A stretch of 64,000 bases of DNA, from contig NZ_JBPAOH010000016.1 of NCBI RefSeq assembly GCF_050875635.1, positions 20,177-84,176 on the forward strand, read 5' to 3'. Made by a program: the position numbers and the translations under genes. This document shows positions 1 through 7,610 of this stretch, piece after piece (position 1 is the first letter of the stretch; each line of letters opens with the position of its first letter). The notes beneath the pieces were generated by a model, which saw nothing but the letters and a program-made list of their open reading frames with translations, did no database searches and had not been told where the DNA came from. Origin of the DNA: Hassallia sp050875635. GTDB lineage: Bacteria > Cyanobacteriota > Cyanobacteriia > Cyanobacteriales > Nostocaceae.

Positions 1-2
1 CG

Positions 3-368
3 ACAGACCCCCAGTCAATCTTGCCTTCAGACCCCCAGCTAAGTGAGGTATTCCAGTTTATTGAGGCAAATTATCATCAAGCGATTAACTTAAATGACGT
101 AGCCCGGGCAGTTGGTTATTCCGCAGCTTACTTAACCGACCTAGTGCGGCGCCAAACGGGACAGCCACTGCATCGCTGGATTATTCAGCGTCGTATGGCA
201 GCAGCGTGTTCTTTGCTTTTGGAAACTAACCAGTCAGTTGAGCAAATTGCTGAGGCAGTGGGCTATCGCTATACAGGGTGCTTCTTTCGTCAGTTTCGCA
301 TCAGCTTTGGAACGACTCCTCAAGTATGGCGAAACGCGCAGCGCACCCAAGGTAGTACTCTGTCATAG
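3..368 (+). CDS. AraC-family regulator, C-terminal HTH part (5' truncated by window edge)
   Basis: The frame is open from the first bases of the window to a stop at 366-368, so the start lies upstream and only about 120 C-terminal residues are seen. These form an AraC/XylS DNA-binding domain of two helix-turn-helix units: FIEANYHQAINLNDVARAVG followed by YLTDLVRRQTG, then QSVEQIAEAVGY and FFRQFRISFGTTP. The last unit carries the family's usual GY..FFRQF...G.TP pattern. The effector domain is not visible, so the signal and targets are unknown. A TTG at 21 could be a start but there is no reason to prefer it. Confidence 0.85.
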   Translation, partial: TDPQSILPSDPQLSEVFQFIEANYHQAINLNDVARAVGYSAAYLTDLVRRQTGQPLHRWIIQRRMAAACSLLLETNQSVEQIAEAVGYRYTGCFFRQFRISFGTTPQVWRNAQRTQGSTLS

Positions 369-415
369 AAACTATGAGGGGTTAGGTTAGTCAAATTCCC
401 GACTTCTTAAAGACA

Positions 416-447
416 GATTCCCGACTTCACAGAAGAAATCGGGAATC
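416..447. terminator. Stem-loop between convergent genes
   Basis: GATTCCCGA (416-424) pairs with TCGGGAATC (439-447) around a 14-base loop. A half copy of the left arm lies just upstream near 395. It sits between the convergent AraC-type and subtilase genes, where a bidirectional terminator would be expected. There is no clear T-run, so it may instead be a dispersed repeat. Confidence 0.45.
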
Positions 448-508
448 TCGCGGCACAAACTATGACGGCATTCCGGGGAAAGTTATTTACCCTACTTTGC
501 CTAATTTG

Positions 509-1732
509 TCAAGCGTTGGTGTGGTGGACTACTAGGGCAAGGCGATCGCCGAGCTTAACTATGACCTCGGACTTCTGCTGAGTGCGTTTGAGTGATAGAC
601 CGACAATCAGAACACCGATGCCCAGCAAGGCTGGGACTGCGGAAGGTTCAGGAATTGTTTTTGGTTTCACGCCTAATGCTGCGATCGCTTTGTCTCCCCG
701 AATCAAGCCAAAGCCAAGTCTGGAATCGAAACCAGGCAAAGGGCTATCAGCCGTATTTCTCAGAGCGTCATATATCTCAGTAGGCGTTGCGGTTGGGTCT
801 GCCTGTAACAGCAGCGCTGCCACCGCAGCCGTATACGGAGCCGATGCCGAGGTACCGAAGAAGTCGAAGAAGCCGGGGTTGGCAACACGACGGGAATCTC
901 CACCCAAGTTGAAGGAAATCGGCAGTGCGTCCGGACCCACAACATCAGGCTTGAGGAAATTAGGGTTGCCTTCCGAAGAAAAGGGTTCCAGTTGTCCCTG
1001 CTCTATAACAACGCCGTAGGCTTGGTTTGAGTAGGATTCTGCGTTCCCGTAATACACGGCTCCAACGCTCAGTGCATTTGGGTTATTCGAGTGCCCATAA
1101 ATTGGCAATTCGGGAAAACTATTACCAGCTGCACTGAAGTAAGAAACCCCCTGATTGACTACCGCGTTAATCGCCTGGTTGATCGGTCCATTCGGAGGCT
1201 CCAAATCTAAGAAGTCTAAAGGTGCATCAGGAGTATTCGGGGGGACATAACCAACATCATCCACGATGATATCTGCCCCGGCAGTCGCTAGAGCCTGAAT
1301 GCCCTGACCAAAGACATCCACACCCCCCACACCTGTATGAAACGCCAAGTTAGCTTTCGGAGCCACAGCATGAATGAGCTGCAATATGGCGCGACCCTCA
1401 TCTGTAGTACCAGGTCCTGGGAGGTCTTTTAGCACGTTAACGCCAGATGGTAGATAGCCGTTGGCTATGTTGGTTGCATAGGTATCCAGATTGCCAGAGG
1501 TGTCGAAGGTCTGTGCTGTGGCGAAGCTATCAGTTATCACACCGATAGTGATTCCGGTGCCATCTAAACCGTAGCGATCGCGCAAAACATCAACCCCTGT
1601 AGCTTTGGCTGCTGCTTCAATCGGCAGGGTAAAGGTAGCCGCTTGAACCTCAGCAACGAAGCTCCCAAATGCGGCAGTCGTCGCAATCACCCCTGACGTA
1701 ACGATTTTTTGGAGTAGTCTCAAATTTCTCAT
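509..1732 (-). CDS. Secreted S8/S53-like serine peptidase with PEP-CTERM tail
   Basis: About 407 residues from the chosen ATG at 1732, which gives a clean signal peptide (MRNLRLLQKIVTSGVIATTA...VQA); the frame stays open further upstream. The subtilase fold is shown by GITIGVITDSF (Asp), SAAGNSF (oxyanion Asn) and GTSASAPYTAAVAALLLQ (Ser). Where subtilisins have the HGT helix, this protein has DEGRAILQLIHAVAPKA, so a Glu seems to replace His, as in sedolisin-like (S53) triads. The C terminus is a PEP-CTERM sorting signal: PEPSAVPALLGIGVLIVGLS followed by LKR. The protein is thus likely exported and processed by an exosortase-type system. The substrate is unknown. Confidence 0.85.
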   Translation of the reverse strand: MRNLRLLQKIVTSGVIATTAAFGSFVAEVQAATFTLPIEAAAKATGVDVLRDRYGLDGTGITIGVITDSFATAQTFDTSGNLDTYATNIANGYLPSGVNVLKDLPGPGTTDEGRAILQLIHAVAPKANLAFHTGVGGVDVFGQGIQALATAGADIIVDDVGYVPPNTPDAPLDFLDLEPPNGPINQAINAVVNQGVSYFSAAGNSFPELPIYGHSNNPNALSVGAVYYGNAESYSNQAYGVVIEQGQLEPFSSEGNPNFLKPDVVGPDALPISFNLGGDSRRVANPGFFDFFGTSASAPYTAAVAALLLQADPTATPTEIYDALRNTADSPLPGFDSRLGFGLIRGDKAIAALGVKPKTIPEPSAVPALLGIGVLIVGLSLKRTQQKSEVIVKLGDRLALVVHHTNA

Positions 1733-2039
1733 GGTGTTTAAGAACCTTGAAGCGTAAAATGCTCGCGGCATTAAGGTTAGGTCTAATTTTATTGAATAAC
1801 ACAAGTAGTGCGAACCTTTGTGAATTATAAAAGGCTCAGGTTTAGAAGTTATGCAATTTACAGAATACATTTACAGCACCACTTTAAAAAGGGCGAAATT
1901 GGGAACTAGAAAATCCCAGTTATCGCTGTTGCCACAACTTGCCACGTGATACCAAATTGCAGTCAAAGACACAATGTAGTGCAAGCCTTTCGCTTCCACT
2001 ACATTGGAACACAAATCCGTATGAATCCTTGCGAAAGTA

Positions 2040-2083
2040 AACCCAGTCAACCAAGAAGAAATTTTTTCAGAACTCACTGGGTT
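2040..2083 (-). terminator. Inverted repeat downstream of NHLP precursor 1
   Basis: AACCCAGT (2040-2047) pairs with ACTGGGTT (2076-2083). Related inverted repeats follow the other two precursor genes at nearly the same distance, about 50 bases after the stop. They are probably 3' processing or termination structures copied along with the genes. Confidence 0.5.
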
Positions 2084-2130
2084 AGAACACTTTGGATTTC
2101 CATGTAGTTACTGGTGTACTAAGCTTACGC

Positions 2131-2505
2131 TTACGTTAAGTCGTTGGCATTCCTTAGTGGTCTGGTAAAGAATTGGCATTTGATGATAGGTCTAGTAAAC
2201 AATACACAAGTACCACCTGCCACTGTCTCCAAAGCTTCCTCAGATAATTCTTCCTCATCTGTCATAGCTGGAGTAGGGTTAGTTGGAATTACTAAGTAGA
2301 CCTTATTTGCAGTTTCTTGCAGAACTTCAACTTCAATGTTTTTTGGAAGTTCTTCTCCTGATTCTCTCGTATAAACTGCTTGGGGATTGCTGAGTAATTC
2401 TTGTTTGAAGTTTTCATCTTCCCAAACCCGCTGAATCAGCTTCTGCTCGAACTCGAACCGGGTGTTCATTGCCTGAGAGATGATTTGTTTCAGTTGTTCG
2501 TGCAT
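2131..2505 (-). CDS. NHLP-type lanthipeptide precursor 1
   Basis: A 124-residue precursor of the nitrile-hydratase-like leader peptide family. Residues 1-96 are the leader (FEFEQKLIQRVWEDENFKQE, LLSNPQAV, LSEEALETVA), ending in Gly-Gly at 97-98, the cut site for a C39 peptidase. The 26-residue core has Cys at core positions 2 and 12 and Thr at 1, 6, 16 and 26. It holds two ten-residue units, CVLFTRPIIK and CQFFTRPLRN, and ends NANDLT. The leader is nearly identical to those of the next two genes. A strong ribosome site (AAGGAG) precedes the ATG. LanM encoded at 4139 is the likely modifying enzyme. The product and its activity are unknown. Confidence 0.9.
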   Translation of the reverse strand: MHEQLKQIISQAMNTRFEFEQKLIQRVWEDENFKQELLSNPQAVYTRESGEELPKNIEVEVLQETANKVYLVIPTNPTPAMTDEEELSEEALETVAGGTCVLFTRPIIKCQFFTRPLRNANDLT

Positions 2506-2512
2506 TTTATTT

Positions 2513-2590
2513 TCTCCTTACTAGCTTCTGTCAACCTGTGATTGACACTAACTAGAATATTGATTCGTCAACTAAACCGTCAATTGGAAT
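2513..2590 (-). promoter_or_regulatory. Conserved 5' region of precursor 1
   Basis: Holds the AAGGAGAAAA ribosome site and a block reading, on the minus strand, TTGACGAATC then TAGTGTCAATC then TTGACAGAAG. The same block precedes the genes at 3119 and 3725, so each precursor has its own copied promoter/leader region. The exact -10 element is not clear. Confidence 0.5.
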
Positions 2591-2643
2591 TTTTTATGCA
2601 TCCAATCGAAAAAAGAGGAGTAATGAACTGTTGATATAAAGTA

Positions 2644-2689
2644 AACCCAGTGAGTGCAAAAGACTTATCTGTCATCTGAACACTGGGTT
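2644..2689 (-). terminator. Inverted repeat downstream of NHLP precursor 2
   Basis: AACCCAGTG (2644-2652) pairs exactly with CACTGGGTT (2681-2689). Same element as at 2040 and 3260. Confidence 0.5.
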
Positions 2690-2741
2690 ATAACAGTTTG
2701 GTTCTCCAAGTAGTTATTAAGCTACTAAAGTTTCGCTTAAA

Positions 2742-3119
2742 CTACACTTTATTGTTAGCGTTCCATTTACAACGAGCAGACCATAACCATCGATCCTCTA
2801 CCCAATTTCGACTGCTTTGTTTGCAAACACCGCCTGCCACTGCCTCCAAAGCTTCCTCAGATAATTCTTCCTCAGAACCAGCAGGCTCCGGGTTATTTGG
2901 AAGCACCAAATAAACCTTATTTGCAGTTTCTTGCAGAACTTCAACTTCAATGTTTTTTGGAAGTTCTTCTCCTGATTCTCTCGCATAAACTGCTTGGGGA
3001 TTGCTGAGTAATTCTTGTTTGAAATTTTCATCTTCCCAAACCCGCTGAATCAGCTTCTGCTCGAACTCGAACCGGGTGTTCATTGCTTGAGAGATGACTT
3101 TTTTTAGTTCTTCGTGCAT
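2742..3119 (-). CDS. NHLP-type lanthipeptide precursor 2
   Basis: A 125-residue precursor with the same leader as its neighbours and Gly-Gly at residues 96-97. The 28-residue core starts VCKQSSRNWVEDR and ends WLWSARCKWNANNKV: Cys at core positions 2 and 20, Ser at 5, 6 and 17. It is richer in Trp than the other cores and does not keep the regular ten-residue double unit, though WSAR..N.NANN still matches the end of precursor 3. High leader identity with divergent cores fits gene duplication followed by core diversification, as known for prochlorosin-type sets. Confidence 0.9.
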   Translation of the reverse strand: MHEELKKVISQAMNTRFEFEQKLIQRVWEDENFKQELLSNPQAVYARESGEELPKNIEVEVLQETANKVYLVLPNNPEPAGSEEELSEEALEAVAGGVCKQSSRNWVEDRWLWSARCKWNANNKV

Positions 3120-3126
3120 TTTATTT

Positions 3127-3200
3127 TCTCCTTACTTGTTTCTGTCAATCTAGGATTGGTACTAACCAGAAGTTCGATTCGTCAACTAAACCGTCAATTT
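3127..3200 (-). promoter_or_regulatory. Conserved 5' region of precursor 2
   Basis: Copy of the block upstream of precursor 1, slightly diverged, with the same AAGGAGAAAA ribosome site. Confidence 0.5.
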
Positions 3201-3259
3201 GAATTTTTTCGGCAGAAAATCCCAAAAAGTAGGAGTAATTATTTGCTGATATAAAGTCA

Positions 3260-3302
3260 AACCAGTGAGTGCAAAAGATTATCTGGCAAGGCTCACTAGG
3301 TT
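3260..3302 (-). terminator. Inverted repeat downstream of NHLP precursor 3
   Basis: AACCAGTGAG (3260-3269) against CTCACTAGGTT (3292-3302), pairing with one bulged base. Same element as at 2040 and 2644. Confidence 0.45.
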
Positions 3303-3353
3303 ATAACAGCATGGAGTTCCTCGGAGTTACTGCTGATTACTGGTCTGTTAAGC

Positions 3354-3725
3354 TTACGCTAAGTTATTGGCGTTTCTAACAGCACTCCAACCAATGCAAA
3401 CATTTTTAATACGACTCCAAAGTGTACAGCCTGATACGCCACCTGCGACTGCTTCCAGAGCTTCTTCAGATAATTCTTTCGTAATGTCTGGAGCTGGGTT
3501 AGTTGGAAGCACCAAATATACCTTATTTGCAGTTTCTTGGATTACTTCAATTTCCAGGTCTTTTGGCAATTCTTCTCCTGACTCTCTTGCAAAAACTGCT
3601 TTAGGATTGCTGAGTAATTCTTGCTTGAAGTTTTCATCTTCCCAAGCTCGCTGAATGAGCTTCTGCTCGAACTCGAACCGGGTGTTCATTGCTTCAGAGA
3701 TGATTTTTTTCAGTTCTTCGTGCAT
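3354..3725 (-). CDS. NHLP-type lanthipeptide precursor 3
   Basis: A 123-residue precursor with Gly-Gly at 95-96. The 27-residue core has Cys at core positions 4 and 14, Ser at 2, 8 and 18 and Thr at 5. After VSG it is two ten-residue units, CTLWSRIKNV and CIGWSAVRNA, then NNLA. The units match those of precursor 1 (Cys, then an aromatic at +3 and Ser/Thr at +4). The leader differs from the other two at a few sites (PKAVF, KDLEIEVIQ). It is the copy closest to lanM, with divergent transcription and about 400 bases between. Confidence 0.9.
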   Translation of the reverse strand: MHEELKKIISEAMNTRFEFEQKLIQRAWEDENFKQELLSNPKAVFARESGEELPKDLEIEVIQETANKVYLVLPTNPAPDITKELSEEALEAVAGGVSGCTLWSRIKNVCIGWSAVRNANNLA

Positions 3726-3731
3726 TTTTTT

Positions 3732-3806
3732 TCTCCTTATTTACTTCTGTCAACCTGTGATTGACACTAACTAGAATATCGATTCGTCAACTAAATCGTC
3801 AATTTG
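3732..3806 (-). promoter_or_regulatory. Conserved 5' region of precursor 3
   Basis: Third copy of the block described at 2513, again ending in an AAGGAG ribosome site. Confidence 0.5.
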
Positions 3807-4138
3807 AATTCTTTCTGCAGAAAATCAAAATAATTAGCATTAACAAGCTGTTCGAGTTAAACATCAATGCGATTTTTTTAGGAAAAACGAAAAAATACAA
3901 ACTAAATAACAGAAACTAAAAAATTGTTAGTCTTACCGAAAGATTTTGGATTGTAATTCTGGGTAGGCATCCCTTAAGCTATAAGTCTAAGTACAGTTTT
4001 GCGTAAAAACAAGCGCGTTTTTAAACGCAAAGGAACGCAGAGTGAGCGCAAAGGAACGCAGAGTTTTTCTGAATTTAATTCGTTACTAAGTATCGGTACA
4101 AACATTATATAAGTTCAACTAAAAGGGAATGCATATAA
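3807..4138. other. Divergent intergenic region between precursor 3 and lanM
   Basis: AT-rich, no gene seen. A 17-base direct repeat, CGCAAAGGAACGCAGAG, occurs at 4026-4042 and 4047-4063; it is a common cyanobacterial dispersed repeat. AAGGGA lies about ten bases before the lanM ATG and may serve as its ribosome site. Confidence 0.6.
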
Positions 4139-7100
4139 ATGGAAGTTTCACAGCAAGATTTAATCAAAATAGTCGAGCAAGCTAGTACGCTCTGTGAAAG
4201 ATTGGACAAGTGCTTCATCAAGAATGAATCCCAAACCAGCGAAAAGCTAATTATCTCTCGCTCAGAAGCGTGGTGTCAGGTTGTCGCACAAAACAACCCA
4301 GAAAAATTTGCCAAACGTCTTGCTTGGGATAATCTGGATTCTAAAGCTGTCGGTAATGTTCTCGGATCTATTTGCCTCGCTGATGTAAAACAACTCCCTG
4401 TCTGGGCAGAAACTTTGCAGTCAGCTTTGCAAACTGACTGGGAAACAGTTTATGCAGATGCTTCTCGCTGTCTGGATGCTGAAAAGCCAATTCCCTTTGA
4501 AGAAGTTTATCTGCCGTTTGTTTATGTAGCACGGCAGAAACTGATGGCACAGGTTGGTGATAATTGGCAACTGCTGTCGTCAGCAGTTCACATACGTCTG
4601 GAACGTCAACTGTTATTGCAGTTAGTGTCTGTTTGCACCCAGTCTCTAGAGCTTGAATTTTCACTATTTAAAGCGCTCAAGCAATCCGCTTTCACCCTCT
4701 TATGGGGACGAGGACAAGACATAGGTTTTAATTCTAATCAACAGTATCAAACCTTTGTCAAAGACCTGAAAACAGGCAAGCTACTGTCATTTTTCCACAA
4801 GTACAGCGTTTTAGCTCGGTTGGTAGCAACGGCAATGGATCTCTGGGTTGAGGAAAAAGCGGAATTTCTCCAGCGATTAGCATTAGATTTGCCAACTATC
4901 CAGCAAAACTTTGAAGATACAGGTCAGGTCGTTGCTATCCAATTAAATCTCTCCGATCTTCATAATAGGGGACGCTCTGTAATTGCTCTCACCTTTGCCT
5001 CTGGATTGAAACTGATATACAAACCCAGAGGTTTGAGCTTGGAAGCTGTGTATTTTCAGTTACTAGCTTGGTGCAATCAGCAAAAAGTTTTGCTACCGTT
5101 CAAGTTAGTAAAAGTTATCGACTGCAAGACTCACGGCTGGATGGAGTTTGTAGAGCATTTGCCCTGTGAAGACGAAGCCGCAGCGCAGCGATACTACCAA
5201 CGTGCTGGAATGCTTCTGTGTCTACTCTATGTGCTGCAAGGTAATGATTGCCATCAGGAAAATCTGATTGCTAGTGGCGAACATCCGGTGCTGGTAGACT
5301 TGGAAACCCTTTTGCAGCCTGTAGCTCAGGAGATTGACCCCAAAACAGAGGAAGTGGGAGGAGCGCAATACGAGGCAAATCAACAATTTTTCGACTCCGT
5401 ACTGCGAACTGGACTACTGCCGAGATGGGAATTTGGACTAGGAGGGAAGGCTGAAGACATTAGTGGTTTGGGGGGAGTTGGCGAAGGAATCCCTGTGCAA
5501 ATGCAAAAGTGGCAAAACATTAATACTGACAACATGGCACTGGAGTATGAGCCAGGGATAATGCCAGCCGAAGCGAATACACCTTTCCTCAATGGCATCA
5601 CTTTATCACCAAATGATTATGTTGATGAACTTATAGATGGTTTCCAGCAGATGTATCAGTTCTTGAGAGAGCGAAAAGAAACGCTTTTGGCAATTGATAG
5701 TCCTTTAGCTGCCTTAGCTCATCAGAAAGTACGGTTTTTGTTTCGCAATACCCAAGTCTACGCTGATGTTCTAGGTAAAGCCCTCAACCCAAAATTTCTA
5801 CAGCATGGTATAGACCGCAGCATTCAACTTGATGTGCTAAGTCGGGCGTTTTTGACAGGCGATGGCGCAGAGCGCCCGCATAAATGCGATCGCAAACCCT
5901 CTATCTGGTCGCTGCTAGCAGTCGAACTCCAAGCTCTAGAACAAATGGATATTCCTTACTTTGTCGCTGACTCTAGCAGTGATGCTCTCTGTATCAACCC
6001 TGACTTGATAGTTGAGGGATATTTTAAAGAACCTAGCTATGAGCGAATGATTTCTCATCTCAGACGGCTAAGTAACGCAGATTTAGCCCAGCAGATTGCA
6101 ATTATTAGAGGTTCTTTTTATTCGCGGCTCGCTCGTGGAATTACTGATGCAACATCTACTAATTTGGATTTGGATGCAACTGTTCCTTTGACACCAGCAC
6201 AACTGGTGCAGTCAGCAGTAGAGATTGCCAAAGAACTGCACGCACGAGCAATTTACGCTGCTGACGGTAGTGTTACCTGGATTGGCATGGGATACCTGCC
6301 GTCTGCTGAACGGATGCAACTTCAGCCCTTGGGCTATAGCTTGTATGATGGTGTTGGCGGAGTTGCTTTATTTTTAGCAGCGTTAGCAAAAATTACTGCT
6401 GATGCAAAATTTCGAGATTTAGCACTCAGCGCTTTGCAAGACCTGAGAAAAACCTTGCAGGACACAGACCCGAATTTTCAGCGTAAATTTACCAAGCAAA
6501 TCGGTATCGGTGGAAGTACTGGATTAGGGTCTATCGTTTATACGTTAGTTAAAATTAGCCAGTTTCTGGATGAACCGCAACTTCTAGATATTGCTAGCCG
6601 TGGAGCCTCGTTAATAACTCAGGAAAGCATTGCAAGCGATCGCTCCTTTGACACAATATCCGGATCTGCCGGGGCAATACTAGGATTACTAAGTTTGTAC
6701 CAAGCTTCATCAGATCCAGCAGTTCTAGATCGAGCCACTGCCCTAGGTTATCACCTGCTGATTAACCGCACCAAGAGCGATTCTGGATTTAGAGCTTGGG
6801 CAACTTTAGAAGGCAAGTTAGCAACGGGATTTTCTCATGGTGCTGCGGGCATTGCCTACGCTTTATTGCAATTGTATAAAATCACCCAAGAAACAGTTTT
6901 TCTGGAAGCAGCAGAAGAAGCGATCGCCTACGAACACAGTTTATTTTCCCCCAGCGCCGCAAATTGGCAAGACGTAAGGGAGAATAAACCAACATTTATG
7001 ACCAGTTGGTGTCACGGCGCTCCTGGCATTGGTTTAGCTCGTTTGGGGGGTCTATCCATTCTCGATACTCCAGAAATTCGGCAAGAAATTGCAGCCGCTA

Positions 7101-7405
7101 TCAACACAACTCAACAGTTTGGTTTACAGAACCTCGACCATCTCTGCTGCGGCAATTTTGGCAGGATCGAAGTACTTTTGCTAGCAGCCTCTAAGCTGTC
7201 GCATCCAGAACTTTGCAATACTGTGCAAAAACAAGCGGCATGGCTTGTCGCAAGAGTAAAGCAAGTCGGTGCTTTTTACCTGTTTCCCGAACTTCCGGGA
7301 GATGTTTACAATCCTGGTTTCTTTCAAGGCACCGCCGGCATCGGTTATGAACTACTGAGGCTAGCGCATCCAGAATCACTTCCTTCCGTATTGCTGTGGG
7401 AGTGA
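4139..7405 (+). CDS. lanM: Class II lanthipeptide synthetase LanM (CCG type)
   Basis: A 1088-residue bifunctional enzyme. The N-terminal dehydratase half has the kinase-like elements of the DUF4135 domain: GLKLIYKPRGLSLEA (Lys), GNDCHQENLIASG and VLVDLETLLQP. It would phosphorylate and eliminate Ser/Thr in the precursor core. The C-terminal LanC-like cyclase (from about residue 720) has GFSHGAAGIAYAL, SWCHGAPGIGLARLG with Cys958, and HLCCGNFGR with Cys1003 and Cys1004. Most LanC proteins have Cys-His-Gly at the last site; Cys-Cys-Gly marks the three-Cys zinc site of ProcM-like, substrate-tolerant enzymes. One promiscuous enzyme acting on three divergent NHLP cores fits this. Export functions are not adjacent but lie at 38-49 kb. 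Confidence 0.93.
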   Translation: MEVSQQDLIKIVEQASTLCERLDKCFIKNESQTSEKLIISRSEAWCQVVAQNNPEKFAKRLAWDNLDSKAVGNVLGSICLADVKQLPVWAETLQSALQTDWETVYADASRCLDAEKPIPFEEVYLPFVYVARQKLMAQVGDNWQLLSSAVHIRLERQLLLQLVSVCTQSLELEFSLFKALKQSAFTLLWGRGQDIGFNSNQQYQTFVKDLKTGKLLSFFHKYSVLARLVATAMDLWVEEKAEFLQRLALDLPTIQQNFEDTGQVVAIQLNLSDLHNRGRSVIALTFASGLKLIYKPRGLSLEAVYFQLLAWCNQQKVLLPFKLVKVIDCKTHGWMEFVEHLPCEDEAAAQRYYQRAGMLLCLLYVLQGNDCHQENLIASGEHPVLVDLETLLQPVAQEIDPKTEEVGGAQYEANQQFFDSVLRTGLLPRWEFGLGGKAEDISGLGGVGEGIPVQMQKWQNINTDNMALEYEPGIMPAEANTPFLNGITLSPNDYVDELIDGFQQMYQFLRERKETLLAIDSPLAALAHQKVRFLFRNTQVYADVLGKALNPKFLQHGIDRSIQLDVLSRAFLTGDGAERPHKCDRKPSIWSLLAVELQALEQMDIPYFVADSSSDALCINPDLIVEGYFKEPSYERMISHLRRLSNADLAQQIAIIRGSFYSRLARGITDATSTNLDLDATVPLTPAQLVQSAVEIAKELHARAIYAADGSVTWIGMGYLPSAERMQLQPLGYSLYDGVGGVALFLAALAKITADAKFRDLALSALQDLRKTLQDTDPNFQRKFTKQIGIGGSTGLGSIVYTLVKISQFLDEPQLLDIASRGASLITQESIASDRSFDTISGSAGAILGLLSLYQASSDPAVLDRATALGYHLLINRTKSDSGFRAWATLEGKLATGFSHGAAGIAYALLQLYKITQETVFLEAAEEAIAYEHSLFSPSAANWQDVRENKPTFMTSWCHGAPGIGLARLGGLSILDTPEIRQEIAAAINTTQQFGLQNLDHLCCGNFGRIEVLLLAASKLSHPELCNTVQKQAAWLVARVKQVGAFYLFPELPGDVYNPGFFQGTAGIGYELLRLAHPESLPSVLLWE

Positions 7406-7421
7406 ATGAGAGACTGGTTAG

Positions 7422-7602
7422 TGGGGCATGGGGCATGGGGCATGGGGCATGGGGCATGGAAATCTGAAACTTCTTTTTATTCCCCTTTACCATTAAACAA
7501 TTGCCCATTAAACAATTGCCCATTAAACAATTGCCCAATGCCCAATGCCCAATGCCCATTAAACAATTGCCCAATGCCCAATGCCCAATGCCCAACAATC
7601 TA
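7422..7602. repeat. Short tandem repeats (GGGGCAT; CCATTAAACAATTG; CCCAATG)
   Basis: Runs of GGGGCATG, then CCCATTAAACAATTG units, then CCCAATG heptamers, between lanM and the receptor gene. Short open frames across them on both strands encode only repeats. Confidence 0.9.
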
Positions 7603-7610
7603 AAATCAGA

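Noticed and set aside
1871..2077. 68-residue frame on the minus strand after precursor 1
   Set aside because: No domain, no ribosome site, and it covers the precursor 3' inverted repeat.
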